Source: Acanthosepion lycidas | Lineage: Eukaryota > Mollusca > Cephalopoda > Sepiida > Sepiidae | Direction: 5' to 3' | NCBI GenBank assembly: GCA_963932145.1 | Contig: OZ010573.1 | Location: forward strand, 24,660,260-24,724,259 | Length of the DNA stretch: 64,000 nt | Shown: in pieces, positions 33,175 through 46,149 of the stretch | How positions within the stretch are numbered: position 1 is the first letter of the stretch | How the letters are laid out: the number at the start of each line of letters is the position of its first letter | The notes under the pieces: generated by a model | What the model saw: the letters and a program-made list of their open reading frames with translations, nothing else | What the model was told of the DNA's origin: nothing | The model's database searches: none | Position numbers and translations under genes: made by a program

Positions 33175-35030
33175 ACTAGTAGTCAAAAGAGAAATGGCGG
33201 AAAGACAGATCGTTGTTGATAGGACCACTCCGTTTGAATACAGAAAAAAAAATGATGAATGGTACATAAAATTTTTAATGAAACTTCAGCCACAGTACTA
33301 TTCAAGGAACGTTAGGTTCCCTGCATCGATCAAAAATGTATAAAAATAATATTTGAGTAAAATGGGTTTTATACACCTTTAAAGACTAAAATGTTGACTT
33401 CCGTTACTAATTTATTTCATTGTAAACTAATTAGCGAGAGAAAATGATGACGATTACGTTATTGAAGTCCAAACGAGACTGTAAGAGGAGGGTATCAAAA
33501 ACTTAATGAAAAGAGAGCGTGTTCATGATAATGAAAGCGCCTCCGTTTGACAAGCTCGTTATGTGGAAGTTAGTTCAATCAGTTATTAGTTGACAGTCTG
33601 AAGTTTCAGAGATACGCCACTGGCCTTGTTTTGTCTTCAAGCAAGACATCCAAATTCAGCCTTCTTGGAAGTGGCATCCCTCCATTGCACTGAAACGAGC
33701 ATGATCTTTCGAGAAGGCTCTAACGCTTACAGCAACAAACCGATGGAACTGAATAACATTTTTATCTACCCCAGACAAATATATGTCGGTTACAGCGGTA
33801 ACCACAATTAAAAAGGTTTTTTTCTGTCCAATTTAATCCTGGGATTATTGTAGAGGGATAACAAAATCCGCAGTCAGATTAATTCCTGGATGAGATAGTG
33901 AGGAACAGGTAACTAATTTTCAAAGCAGACTTTTTTTTTCATTTCTTTGATTGACGTAACAATCTTACTATTAAGATCAAATTTTTACTACAAGCAATTC
34001 GTTGGTGAATCTCGTAGATCGATCAAACGAATTTAATATAGAACATAAGGAAATTGAGCATAGAATGTGTTGAGATAGTTTCGCCCATCACCGCAAGTTG
34101 CTACAAAACCAAAACATTAGTCTAAAAACTAGAGTTTTGTTCATAGCCTCGTCATATGGATGTCATGGATGGTGCCAAACTTGTTCAGAAATACATAAAC
34201 TGTCAGCTGTATACAACCACTTTTTAAGAGCAATGGTTTCTAGCGAATGAAACCCGTAAGTCTTTGCGAGGACCATCCTTCTTTTAACATTGTGTCATTC
34301 TTGTAGCGCCAGTTCACAAAGAACCGTGTCAAATAACAGTCTACACTACTTGTGAATTTTCAACATTTAACATGGATATCACATGTAACTAGAAAAGAAA
34401 ACGATGACATAATCAACTGAAAGTAGGACCAGTTGCTTGGTCAATTAATGCCAAATGTTTCTTTATAGGGAAATGGTTAATATTCCCATGATCGTCACTG
34501 GCAGCAGTGGTTGGTGTTTGAATCAAGCAAATAACAGGTTTCGAATTCTGATTTATAAGGCAAGCCGATTCTTTCCCACTTGGAAACTAATTATATATTA
34601 TAGACAGGACTGAATTACAATCAATTAAAACGCATTGAATTTCAGTTATGTCAATGACGGACATTTCCGTCATTCGCAGTAGAGCCAAACAACTTCAACT
34701 ATACTCCTAACGTCTCCTCTTGAACTTCTGAAATTCCAGTCACCCACAATTATTAAATTGTTCTTTATACCGAAAATGTGCACGTTAGTTTCAACAAATA
34801 AAAGGAGTAATTGAAAAGCAGTTGGCATTCACCAATCTCGGGAGGAAGTTTCAAGTGCAGCGTCCGTTGTCGGTAGACTGTTGCCGTCTCTTTAATGAAG
34901 AACAAAAGCTGGGTAGATAGATAAGAGAGAAAGACATACAGTAAGTCCCTCCTCCCAACGTCGGTCCAATGGAAAACAAGTGCCGATACGCATAGTTCCA
35001 GCACCGACGCAGGAATTGCTAGGATGTCAC
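33175..35030. other. Mostly unrecognised, with two weak repeat matches
   Basis: 34301-34325 (TTGTAGCGCCAGTTCACA) matches the repeat at 7.6-8.06 kb. 34835-34920 (TTTCAAGTGCAGCGTCCG, TTGTCGGTAGACTG) matches 42606-42690 at moderate divergence. The minus-strand frame 34765-35004 lies over the latter and looks incidental. Confidence 0.45.
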
Positions 35031-35059
35031 TGACTACAGATATGAAGTACCTTAGGATA

Positions 35060-35320
35060 TCTGAATCTGGATTTATCCTAAGGGCTTACTCCCAAAGCCT
35101 TTCCCAAGACTGGACATTTGTTTCAAAGGCAGTGAAGGTTTGAAACCAGAGTATTCACTATTCGATAGACTGCCCTCTCAGTTTAAGCTTGCCACAACCC
35201 GATTTCAACTTACAGTACCTGGTATTCTCAGGCAGTCAATTATCTAAGTTTCATCTGCCTCGAGCTGCTTAATTTTGATACTCAAACATGAACCTGTGTA
35301 TTCAACGTGATATGGTTGTA
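35060..35320 (-). mobile_element. 5S/tRNA composite SINE with long 5S head
   Basis: Bases 35320-35212 on the minus strand cover almost all of 5S rRNA: CCATATCACGTTGAATACAC, AAATTAAGCAGCTCGAGGC, CTGCCTGAGAATACCAGG and TACTGTAAG. A degraded tRNA-like part and the GTCTTGGGAAAGGC core follow to about 35060. It is more diverged than the 9-kb copy but keeps more of the 5S 5' end. Confidence 0.8.
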
Positions 35321-35759
35321 AGCTGAGGGAGCAGTAAAGGTATATAAATTTAAAAAAGGGATGGGGAGAATTTAAGCACTTTCATTCTAAGGTTTCCCAT
35401 TTAATTTAGAGGGAGTTTCAAAGAGAAGTTTAGTATCTAATATAGAGTTTAAATTACTGACGTTGAGTTTTCTGTACGGTTAATTCTTAGAATGAAATGA
35501 ACTGTTCACCAATAATATTATTTTCGGAACCCCCACACTATCAAATCGTATTTTATTTGGAGCAGTGTATATCTCTAAGGATGATCAGCTCAACACTTCA
35601 TTGTCGATGAAGAATGGGGGCGATTTCGATCCTCACTGACAGATATCACTAACATAAATGCTTACTTTGATGACCACCACTCTGTAAAAAATACCGAAGT
35701 AAATTTCTATTGCTTATAGAGTGAGTTCGATCTTTTGATATCCTATTATTTCAAATCTG

Positions 35760-35935
35760 TTTCAAGTTAATCCGGAAGTAAGATAAGCAGGAGGACAGAT
35801 ATCTACGTAACGATTGATGACAAAACAAGGACCACAGAGACAGAGGAGTAATAAGGGGATAAGAGATAGTTAGAACAAGGAAGTTGTGGGGAGCCATAAA
35901 CACCCTGAAAAGGACATAGCACTTAAACGTAAAAG
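35760..35935 (+). mobile_element. RTE-like LINE 3' coding fragment
   Basis: GACAAAACAAGGACCACAGA, AAGGAAGTTGTGGGGAGCC and CATAAACACCCTGAAAAGG correspond to the RKLWRA-I--LK-H end. The frame is broken. Confidence 0.5.
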
Positions 35936-36284
35936 TGTAAATATTTGTACTTGATAGTTAAGCTCGTATTAAAGACCGTTGCGAGTGAATTAAGTTTGAT
36001 TCATATAAGTTCTCTATACTTTTTGCCTTGTGCCAGACTAAGATCAGTTGAATTACTACCTGCGCTCTTTTCTTTAATTCTATTTTAGTTTGCTCCGAAA
36101 TAATTGGAATTTATGAATGAGTTCAACACAAAATGATTAACGGTCGGTGCTGTTTTCCAAGCAGTAAACCTAATTTCCATCCCTGACAGGATATATCCAG
36201 TTTAACATATTTTATTTTATTACTAATTTCAGTTCTCAATCCAGCTATATTCTGGACTAAGCCAAATTTAACTCCTGACTGGGG

Positions 36285-36605
36285 GACGAATTTAGGAGTA
36301 GATAGATTTGACTATCGTCTGGCTCACACTCCTCCCCTACCTTTTGAGCAGGAATATAGTATATAGGTTCATCTCTTGTTTCCTATTTGGGATTAACGTC
36401 TATTTCAATTCTATACACCTAAAGTCTCCGCCTGAACTCTGAAATTTTATTCGATAATTAAATCCTGACCTCATCAAGTCTAGAATTAATTGTCTATCTT
36501 TCCTGCTATCTTGCCCATTCTTATGCTAACACAACCCCACACAGTAACCCTCTACCTTGAGTAACCCTTGGGCCTTGTATTAGATGAACATAAGTTAAAA
36601 AAAGT
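36285..36605 (+). mobile_element. Repeat C plus LINE family B 3' tail
   Basis: It starts with GGAGTAGATAGATTTGACTA (repeat C). It ends with CACAGTAACCCTCTACCTTG, GGGCCTTGTATTAGATGAAC (family B tail). This suggests repeat C may belong to the 3' region of a LINE. Confidence 0.5.
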
Positions 36606-37699
36606 GACTTTCGTAATGGAGATGGTACCCATTTCATGCAACCTCGATTTAAGTTTCTTTGGCATTTCCGGTTGTAAAACTGGGAGATGTTGATAAGACG
36701 CTTTGAAGCAGATACGTGAGAAATTAGTGATAGATTTGTTAACAGAACTTTTGCGCTGACATCGCAGGTGCCATCGATATTATATTTTATGTCTGTCTTG
36801 ATCCCTTGTCATTCACAGTTTCGCCATCTCATGACTTACACAATCCTTCTTTTGCCCCCGAGGATTACTGTGTCAAATAACGAACCTGGATAAACTAGGC
36901 CAAGGCATTCATAGAGACTGAGTCAGGCTAGCAAATATGAAACATGCTAATCTCCCTTGAGGCCGGCCGCTTAGGTAAACAAGAAACAACTTACACCATC
37001 AATCAGCCGTTTAGATCACCAATAAATTGCTGTTTTAAGTAAACTGTACACATCAATACTAAAGAAATTGCAGATGTTTTAACAAGAAGGCAAGCTGTTT
37101 TATTTTCTTCAAATAGGATACCTATTTTTTTTATTTTCTTTTACAAATTTAGTTGCATAATTTCTACTCATTGTCAGCGGTAGGTGCCAGGTAAATAGAT
37201 TTTTGAGAATTTATTTTTAAATCAAGATAGAAAAATGCTTTAAGACGAGGGCATTCACTCTTTAAATTATACGTAACGACTAGACTGCATTATAAGTAAT
37301 TTCTGTATTTAATTTATTTAAGAACTAGCTTAAAAGCCGCATTCCAAGCTGGCACCTGCGTCGGGCTAATTGGGCCTGCAGCCTAAAACTAAAGGCACCT
37401 CTGTTTCAGCTTAGAAAATAGCAATGATAATTTTGAAGAAATTACTTTGAATTTCTTAATTGACATTATGGAATTTTAAAACCTCACTTTAACTTTTATT
37501 CAGGCCAGAAGACCGATTTGGCCCGAAATTCCAGTTCAAGCCGAAAACTGAGTTCAAATTACAAATTCTGCGGAACTTCAAAACTTCACGTAACGAAACC
37601 TCTCACTTAACTGATTTCTTTATTTGCAATAACTTGTTGCCACTTATACAGACAGCTCTTCGATGTCTTTTGAGTAAAATTACACAGGTTTTTGAAAGT
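36606..37699. other. No gene or repeat copy recognised
   Basis: Mixed composition. Around 37320-37580 it is slightly more GC-rich, with no open frame of interest. Confidence 0.4.
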
Positions 37700-38252
37700 T
37701 TTCGAAGAGCGTCTACCATTCGTCCATGATTAGAATATTGCTGTAACATATGGTCTGGTGCTTCCGCTAGAGTTCCTTGATAACATCAAAAAACAAAAAA
37801 AAAAAAAAAAAAAAGTATCAGCAATATTATTGGCCCAGATCTTGGCTTCAGTCACTTTCTCATCGCCATAAGGTTACCTCCCTGTGCCTTTTCTATAAAT
37901 ACTTTCATGTTAATTGTTCGGATGAACACTTTGCTATGGTGCCTAGCCTCCCGCCTTTTTTTTTTTTAAATTTAAGCGCAGTACTAAAGTGGCGACGAGG
38001 CCACACCGATTTACAGTTAGGTTGGCTAGACGTAACCGTAAATTCTATGCTAACAGTTTTTGTCGCACTTCTCGTTTGTGGAACTCCCTTCCGGCTCCAT
38101 GATTTCCAGCCTACTTTAGTCTTCAAAAATTTAAATGTAATGTCAATCGATACTGTACTCCTGATTACTCTTTTCCTTAGCAACGTTTCTAACATTTCCA
38201 CACACAGAAACCCGGTATGTTCTAGCATCTTTAATGACTTGCATGAGGTGAA
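37700..38252 (+). mobile_element. LINE family A, 5'-truncated 3' end
   Basis: C-terminal coding (TACCATTCGTCCATGATTAG; TTTAAGCGCAGTACTAAAG; readable LVCGTPFRLHDFQPTLVFKN) followed by a degraded tail. A poly(A) run at 37793-37815 has inserted or expanded inside. The 197-codon open frame is a LINE remnant with low-complexity ends. Confidence 0.8.
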
Positions 38253-39179
38253 CTCTATTAAAAAAAACAAAAAACAACAACAACAAAAACAAAAAAAAGA
38301 AAAAGAAAAAAGAAAGCAGTTCTTGAATCTGGTTCTCATTAGAAAGAGTTTTCCTCATCAAAGCGGTTAATGCAATGTTAGGTAAAAAAAACAAAAAACA
38401 AAAAAAAAACAGTTAATGCAAGTTTAGGTAAATATAGCGGGTCGTGTGAAACTGACCAACCGACTTCCAAAAATGTTTTTCCTGTGTTGTTTTGGCCGTA
38501 TGCAGCCTGGAATTGTCAAAGATGAGAAGAACATATTTCCTATTGACGAGTGCACGGTGATTTTTGACCAAAACTTTATGGACAGCTGCTGGATGTATAA
38601 AGATGCATTTAGGGCTTCATTGCATTTTAAGAACCCTAAATTAATAATAATAGCCTAACGACCACACCAAATGTACAACATTACACACAGGCATTCGCTT
38701 ATAATTAATCAATCTATTTTAGTTTTTACTTACAAATGTGTTCACACTTATCTATCAAACGGGCTCTGGTACTGTCTATCGAGAAATAGAGGCGCTGTAT
38801 CGTCTTACGACTGATACAAACACACGTGAATACTTATATACACACACAAAGATTCAACCAAGCGGTTTTTAGCTGTAAATAGGTCACAGACATCTGTTGA
38901 GGGAAGGAAATAAGATTTATTCATCTACCTCCCCTTTTAGATGCAATCTTTTGAAATCAACAAACCTATTAGTCGGGCGGTTTTTCTCTAACGTAAGTAA
39001 ATGTTTTGTTTGCAATTGTATTACTTAAGTTCTGGGGGACTGTCGCCATTTTTTTCGGAGAGATGTGTGACGTCATATGTCGAATCGAGCCGAATGGCGG
39101 CGGAATTGAAGGATCGAAGATCGATGGGGAATTTGGTAAATAATATGTGTCAGTGACGTTTCTTTAACTTTTTTTTTTT
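38253..39179. other. No gene recognised
   Basis: A-rich low complexity to 38410, then mixed. A perfect TGACGTCA occurs at 39068-39075 near a short GC-rich patch. Confidence 0.4.
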
Positions 39180-39440
39180 TACTATATCAGTTGGTTGGTA
39201 CTGAGAGAAGAGTTTTGCCAGTTCACAGAAATAGAAATATCGCTCAGTGGAACAAACTCCCGAGAAGATGCTTCCCCCAACCACCACTATATTAACCTCT
39301 TCAAGTCTAGGGCCCGCGGGTGTCTCTCCTTCATATCCGCATAATATGCCCCTCTTTCTATACCCCTACGGCAGTATAAATCAGTAAATCTCTCTACCTT
39401 GAGTGTCTCTTGGGCCTTGTATGATGTGAAAAATACTTAA
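39180..39440 (+). mobile_element. LINE family B 3' end
   Basis: It reads RVLPVHRNRNIAQWNKLPR in one frame, resembling the WN-LP motif near the end of jockey/CR1-group LINE ORF2. The 3' tail CTCTCTACCTTGAGTG, GGGCCTTGTATGATGTGAA follows. Confidence 0.6.
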
Positions 39441-39990
39441 GAAAAAAGTTGGCAATTGAAAACCAAAAAAGAGAGGACGCATTTCCGTCTGTGTGTGTGT
39501 ATGTGTTGAGAGGGCATCATGTGATGCAAACATAATTTTCCATCATAAACGCATTAAAAAGATCACTCAAGTCAAATATCAAGAAACTTGCAGTACATAT
39601 TTGGTGGATGAGATAGCAACTTCCAAATGGTGCGAATGGTAGGTGTTCAAGCTGATGTAAAAACAAATATTAACAATGATGATTTTTCAATGTAAGCTGG
39701 TCATTTCGTTTAAAACTGACAAAACACTTTCCCAGGCCTGCTATATGACCTTGTATCAGATGAAGATAAGGTTACTAAATACCAATATTTGTAAACTTGT
39801 TTAGTTTTAACAGGTAGGACCGGTGCTTAAAACCAGATAAAAGCACCGTTTTTGTTTTTTTCAAAGCAACGAGACTGGTGCATCAATTTCATCATTCCTT
39901 CACACAGCCTCTTACATTTTTTTTAAAAAAATCTGATTTTTTTTTTTATTTCTGGCTTTACCTAAAGAACATCTTTTTAAAAATCAGAAT

Positions 39991-40289
39991 TAGAGAAGAA
40001 TAAGTGGTCATCAATTTACTGTTGAAATGGTTAGATTTAACTGTAAGCTCTTTGTTAACAGTTTATTGTCTCTAACTTCTCGCCTGTGGAACTCTCTTCC
40101 GGCTTATTGCTTTCCAGCCAACTTTGATCTTCAAACTTTTAAATACAATATAAATCGTTACCTACTGTTTTCTTGATTCATTTTCTATTGGTCTCTCGCT
40201 CCTTCATGTTTCTTTTTCTTTCGCGCAGTAATCCCCTGCTCGTGTCTTAGTGACTTTATTGCCTTGTTCGCAGTGAAATGATTAAACAA
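39991..40289 (+). mobile_element. LINE family A 3' end
   Basis: C-terminal block (TGGAACTCTCTTCCGGCTTA, compare WNSLPA) followed by the complete tail GTGTCTTAGTGACTTTATTG, CCTTGTTCGCAGTGAAATG, ATTAAA. The tail is one of the best preserved. Confidence 0.8.
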
Positions 40290-41220
40290 AAGATAAAATG
40301 CACGATATTAAAGGGAATATTTTTTGAAATAATGAAAATAGAACATTTTTTTTATTAAGCGTATTGTCTACGGATAAGATTTAATTTTAAAGGATATTTC
40401 CCTCTTTGGGGATTTTTCACAATATTAAATAAACGACGGACCAGCATTAATAGCAGAAATCAATATCTTTGGCTCAGCAAAAATAAAGTTAATAGCTTCG
40501 AATAAACTAGTTAAAAACACGCCGTATTATCACCGATTGCTTCTAGCTTTCCTAGTTGATAATTTCTAACAGCGCACGGCTCTTGTGAGGTTTGAACTCT
40601 CTAAAATAATAATGATTTGCAAGAGTAGCTTGTTAATTCTCAATAAAAAATAAAAACAAACTTATCGATGGTAGTTATTTAGAAAGCCACAAAAATGGCG
40701 CACTTTACCTCAGTAAATTAGTCATTTCGTCTATGAACTTTTTATATTCGTTCTAAAGCGGCTAATTTTTTAAAGTTTCCACAAATCCTGTTTGTCTTTA
40801 TTAACTGAAAATGCTATTGATTTCTGCAGATTGACAAAGGGGATTGAATACAAAAATAAATCAAAAGAGGTGCACGCATGCGCACACATCCTCATAAATT
40901 AGCAAAAACTATCTGGTTGATAGTTGTTTCCGGTGCTAAAATTCATTGAATTGATGAAATTATATATATTTCTAAAGAATTAACGGATTTATTTTAATCC
41001 GAGATTTTTATTTCTTTAAGGGAATATATACAATTATGGTGTACACTTTATTTGAAATAGACGCCTCATTTTTATGTATTTATTAAACAGCGTGTAACAC
41101 GTCTATCGGCCTGCGCTTTCGAGAAATCTAATTAAAATGCGTCTCCCCGCTATGTAGGTGATGATTTCCTGCTCAGACACAAAGGATTTCACAATAAGTA
41201 GGCCACTTTTTACCCTATTT
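40290..41220. other. No gene or repeat copy recognised
   Basis: AT-rich sequence. No splice-bounded exon identified. Confidence 0.45.
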
Positions 41221-41261
41221 ATGGAAGTACATTCGCTACACACACACACACACGTGTGTGA

Positions 41262-41420
41262 ATATGTGGGATAAAAATATTGTTTTAAGGTATGGTATAT
41301 ATATATGGGTAAAGTGCTAACTCTCAGGGATAGGGTGTGTGTAAATATAAAAGTGAACACTAACGTTAACACCCAGTGGCGACAGTCTTTTTCATGCTTT
41401 AGGCCATGTAAAACTGAACA
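41262..41420 (+). repeat. Dispersed repeat E copy
   Basis: TAAAAATATTGTTTTAAGG, GGTAAAGTGCTAACTCTCA and GTGGCGACAGTCTTTTTCA match 22680-22840. It lacks the inverted half present there. Confidence 0.65.
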
Positions 41421-42229
41421 GCCCTGTCTAAACATACATGGGAGATTAAAAACTAAAATACACTAAAATATCATGGAAAACAGCATTGGCCTACAACAAT
41501 AAATCCCAAAACTGTAGACTTTTGAGAAAATAGCTATAATCACATTTCCAGATGAAAGCAAATTACTAAATAAACGACAAGAACATCTCAAAATGCAGAC
41601 ACAAAAATAAACTTTTATTACGTTACTTAAATAAATAAATACGTCCTAAAACTTCACCCAGAAAAATGCAAATATATGCATTATAAACAGCGCATATAAT
41701 GTAAGGGATTTTAGACAAAGGTGATACTTTAAACTAAACAAATAAGATAACAAATCCCACACAAAGAAATTAATTTAAGTAAATAAATAAGAAACAAATT
41801 AAAGTACGAATACACATATAACATAAAACTTATAATTGTAATATTCAATAACAAATAATGAATAAAGACAAAATACTCTAAGTAATCAATAATGAGTTAA
41901 ACGTTAATAAACAGCACGACACAAGTACTAGAAATAACCGCATTCTACAAAATAGCCTTTAGAAGATACTGAAATATAATTGTTAAGACATGCACAATAA
42001 CTGTTAGGATAATACAATAAACAAGAAATACTACCCATAACGCCCCCACTTACCAGCATATATAAACAGTCGAGCCACCACACAATACACATGATCCGAA
42101 GATTGCGTTCAAGCATTAAGCAGACTTTAGCCACTCGGTGTTAATTTGGTGTCCACACACAAACGAGTAAAGATAAAAAGGGACATTTTTAAGATAAATT
42201 TAAGGATTTTATTTTGTAACACACACGAG

Positions 42230-42234
<5 letters not shown>
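41421..42234. other. No gene recognised
   Basis: A-rich DNA. A 68-codon minus-strand frame at 41928 has no recognisable domain. Confidence 0.45.

Positions 42235-42277
<43 letters not shown>
42235..42277. repeat. (TA)n microsatellite
   Basis: A pure TA tract directly before a SINE. Confidence 0.95.
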
Positions 42278-42280
<3 letters not shown>

Positions 42281-42418
42281 CACGGTGGAGTAATGGAGAT
42301 CGGCTTGGATTGAGGAATCGGAGAGCCGAGTTCGACTACATTACATTCACTTACGTGCTAATACCTTTGGGAAAGGTATGAATCCTCTTCTTCTCCCTCC
42401 AGGTATGGGTAAAAAACT
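42278..42418 (+). mobile_element. tRNA-derived SINE (core family)
   Basis: GGCACGGTGGAGTAATGG (A-box-like), GAGCCGAGTTCGACTAC (B-box-like), GTGCTAATACC, then the core TTTGGGAAAGGTATGAATCC and AGGTATGGGTAAA. It is inserted at the edge of a TA tract. Confidence 0.85.
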
Positions 42419-43633
42419 ATGTATATTTCTTAACATATTTTCTTATACTATAGAGTATTTACATGTATTTGTATACGATCTCTTACTCGCACATCTACCT
42501 ATATTTACCCATATGGTTATATAATTTAATATAAATGGCAAGTGGAAGGAAAAGTATTTGACATCTGTTAGTCTCAGGAGACAATAGAATTGTGCTTTGG
42601 ATGAGGTTTCAAGCACAGCATCCGTTGTCGTTCGACTGCTGCTTTCCTTCTGTCCAGTGAACAAAGACTGTGTAGATATCGATTGGGTACACACTGTTAA
42701 TCATCTTTTATGTGCCATGTTATTTGAGGTGACGCGAGCAACTATAGCTTTCCACAACTTCGTCTATTGTTACTCTATCATTCGACTTTTTACCATTTGA
42801 TCTTTGTTATGCCATTCATACACTCAAAATCCTTAAGTTACCGTTTTCCCTCACTTCTCTTTACTTCAGCATACTCTGTGATCATTACATTCGCGAGATC
42901 CTATTGCCGCTTTCTGATTCTAAGTATTAGTTTTCTTATAGTACCTCGTCTTAAAAGAAACTCCGTGATTGCTCACATATTCTGTTCAAGGTTATGATGG
43001 AGTAGTGGACCCCCACCTTTTGATTTGGTCGAAAGAGATTTCTTGTACGTGTTTTATTTGTGAAAGGTTTTAGAGAATACGTGCAACTTAAAATGAGGTT
43101 GGAACAAAATTTTGTAGCTTTTATTAATAGGTTACGTCTCAATACGTGACTTCGTTTCACACGTGACTGAAATTTATGACATATGCATACCCTAAAAATT
43201 AACAATTCGATACGATTTCCCATATGATTCACGCGTCGATTGTGAATGTTAAATATTTTTACGTTAAAAGTAAAATAAGGGGAAAATTAGACACCTTTTC
43301 GTCATTTGATGTTTCTGCAAAGGGGGAAAATGTAACGCTGTACAAACAGCAAAAAGCTATGTGCTGTTTATTGAGAGGGTGCTATAGCTGAGAGTGCTGT
43401 TCTAGAAGACCGAGAAATATGAAACAAAATTCAGAAGTCTGGAAGGCCAAGAACATTCTAGCAGGCATTGATGATGACCATATCGAAACTGATTAAAAAT
43501 AATCCAGGTCAAATATTAACCACTTCGGATTATCACCGATTTCAATCCCTACAAAATTTTCTTAAATAGGAAGAACTTCAATTCTCTGGATGTCTGTAAA
43601 AAACACTGTGATAAGTTCATCACCCAGAAAAAT

Positions 43634-43669
<36 letters not shown>

Positions 43670-43956
43670 CTGACACAAAAATGAAGAAATTAAGGAGAAA
43701 AAAATGAACGTACATGGTTGAATAAATCTATGCACACGTATATAAATTTTGTCTTTGAAATTCACTTAAGAAACTCTAATAACTTTTGAAGGAGATGGGA
43801 AACGTTTTGTTATATTTTGACTTCCGGTGTATGTAAATGCTAAACGTAGCCAATCTCATTCAGCTTTTTAGCGTCTTTGCTTTTAATTGCTATTTTTAAA
43901 TATCATACAGGGTATAATATTGTGAGGAAAAAAGAGATGTTGTATGATCCTGGACA

Positions 43957-43998
<42 letters not shown>

Positions 43999-44264
43999 TA
44001 GAGAGAGAGAGAGAGAGATCATTCAAAGTATTCAGTTTATTAAATATTACTTAATTAAGACTTGAAATTATTTCCTGTTCAGTATGACAATTTGTCTAGT
44101 TATCTTCAGCAAATTATCGTCATAAAAAAATCTAAAGTAAAATATTTTTTACTTTTTCAAAATAGCCTATGAAAATTAGCAACATTGTAGTTTAAATGCC
44201 ATGGTGATAACCACTGTCAGATCTTCTAGTATGTCACCATTATTGTATTAAAAACTAGAAAATC
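42419..44264. other. Mostly unrecognised
   Basis: 42606-42690 matches 34835-34920 (TTTCAAGCACAGCATCCG, TTGTCGTTCGACTG). There is a poly(A) run at 43637-43666. At 43964-44018 there is a (TA)n(GA)n microsatellite. No gene-like frame found. Confidence 0.45.
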
Positions 44265-44545
44265 TCTTTAGAAACAAAGACAAGAGTGTTGAACTGTTAT
44301 GCAATATCAATTCTCTTATATGGCAGTGAATATTGGACGATTAAGATGTGACTTGAGACAACAGAAATATAGTTCCACAGAACGATGTTGAGAATATCAT
44401 GAACTAAACTGTGAGTAACGAGGAAATTTTAAAGGAAGTGAAAAAAAGAAAAGAAAAAAAATAAAGGCATTTATACTTAGAAAAAAGACAGTTGAAATTT
44501 ATGGGATACACGATGAAGGAAAAGTGCTTGGGGAATTTGACACGC
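44265..44545 (+). mobile_element. RTE-like LINE, C-terminal fragment
   Basis: It reads RVLNCYAISILLYGSEYWTI across one frame break, then FHRTMLRIS*TKL and EEILKEV, matching the end of the 48.9-kb element. It has several frameshifts. Confidence 0.7.
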
Positions 44546-44597
44546 ACAGCACATACGCACGTTTTATCAACCCTTTGTAGTTTTTTTTTTTTTTTTT

Positions 44598-46095
44598 AAA
44601 AGTTTCACCCCAAGCAAGGCGGGAAGCCACTAGGATGCAAGGGGTTACAGAAGATTTGGAGCAAGATCAGATAGGAGTGATAGAGGAAAGGATGAGGAAA
44701 AGGATAGTGGATAGATCAAGACAACTGGAGATGTCGATTGACATTACATTTGAATAGTTGGAAATTATAGCTCTCAGGGAAACTGGAATAGGGAAGGGAG
44801 TTCCACAGGCGAGAGGTGCGAGATATGAAGCTATTGGAGTAGAAGAGACGGCTACATTTAATAGTTTCGACAATGAAAGGGTGAGAGCGCGATGCCAGCC
44901 TCGTAGGCGCTTGAATTCGTGAAGTCTGGGAATCAGCGACTGCAACTCCTCGGAGCAATTATCATGAAAGTATTTGTAAAAAAGACAGTGAGAGGCGACG
45001 GCGCGTCTGTGAGAGCGACTGTAGACGAGATGCCAGAACAGGGCCAGTTATATTGCATATCCGCCTCTAAATCTTATCAAGAACCCCGAGGCAAACAGAA
45101 GGGGCTCCAGACCATATATGGCAGTAATACTCCATGCAAGGGCGAATTGTTGATTTGTAGATCTGAAGGATCGATTCCGGGGAGAAAAACTTCCTGGCGC
45201 GACACAGGGAGCCAACTTTCCTTGCGGTGGACGAAGCAATTGACTCAATGTATTTGTTCCATCTCAGGTCAGCAGTCAACGTGAGACTGAGCAGTCGCAG
45301 AGAGGTGCTCTCGAGAAGTTGAGCGTCAGACATTCTAATGGAGGGCAGGGAAGGATCCCCGAGGTGATTAATAGAGAGCAGTTTTGTTTTTGATGCATTA
45401 AAGTTGACCAACCAATTCCTGCCCCAGTTCACAACCGATTGGAGGTCCTTTTCGAAACGCACGGCCAGGTTAGTTTTGTCAGCGACACTAAATTTGTTTT
45501 TGAGGCAAGAGTAAATTGTGGTGTCATCCGCGTAGATGCCAACTTGGGAATTTATGGCGTCAGGAAGGTCATTTATGTAGATAAGGAATAGTGGGGCTCA
45601 GGATGGAGCCTTGAGGAACACCTGCGTTCGTGGGATAGGAACTGGAGGAGAATCCGTCGAGAACGACCTTCAATTCACGGTTTGACAGGAATGAGTGTAT
45701 TAGGTCAAACAATCGACCCGTAATATAACCCCGGAGCTTGCGAAGAAGGCCGGCATGCCAAACCCTATCAAACGCTTTGGAGATGTCTAGGGCCACGGTA
45801 CGAGCTTCCCTGTTATTTTGAAGAGCTTGGTAGACAGTTTCAGTGAAGGCTGTTAGCACATCAGCTGTAGATCGGGCAAAGCGGAAGCCATATTGCTTGT
45901 CTGAGAGCAGATAATGGGATGTAAGGTGGTTAACCACTTCGGCATTGATTAGGGCTTCGAAGACTTTGCCGAAGAGGGGTAGGAGACTGATAAGACTGTA
46001 ATTATAAGGGTCAGAGGGGTCGCCAGAGTTCTTGAAGACAGGAACAATCGAAGAAGACTTCCAAAAGTCAAAAAATATTTTGGATTGTAACAATA
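44598..46095 (-). mobile_element. LINE family A, longest copy: RT domain to 3' tail
   Basis: From right to left on the minus strand it reads FKNSGDPSDPYNYSLISLLP, then KQYGFRFARSTADVLTAF, DISKAFDRVWHAGLLRKL (RT motif A with its Asp) and GVPQGSILSP (motif B). The C-terminal region follows, with NWGRNWLVNFNASKTKLLS, YYCHIWSGAPSV and LACGTPF, then the tail CCTAGTGGCTTCCCGCC. It resembles ORF2 of jockey/CR1-group LINEs. The 5' part including the endonuclease is absent. The catalytic FADD-type box would fall at about 45515-45540 and is only seen out of frame. There are a few frame breaks. Confidence 0.85.
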
Positions 46096-46149
46096 TTTTT
46101 ACAATTGTTTTCAGAATAATAATGATTTTTCCACATACATGTCCTACTA

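Noticed and set aside
34765-35004. Minus-strand peptide with LHLKLPPEIG considered as the RFX6 TGTLLPEFP exon
   Set aside because: It lacks the preceding TGT and following residues, and the DNA is a repeat also found at 42.6 kb.
37777-38370. 197-codon plus-strand frame
   Set aside because: It starts in poly(A), covers the LINE family A C-terminal remnant and ends in a Lys/Gln low-complexity run, so it is transposon debris, not a host gene.
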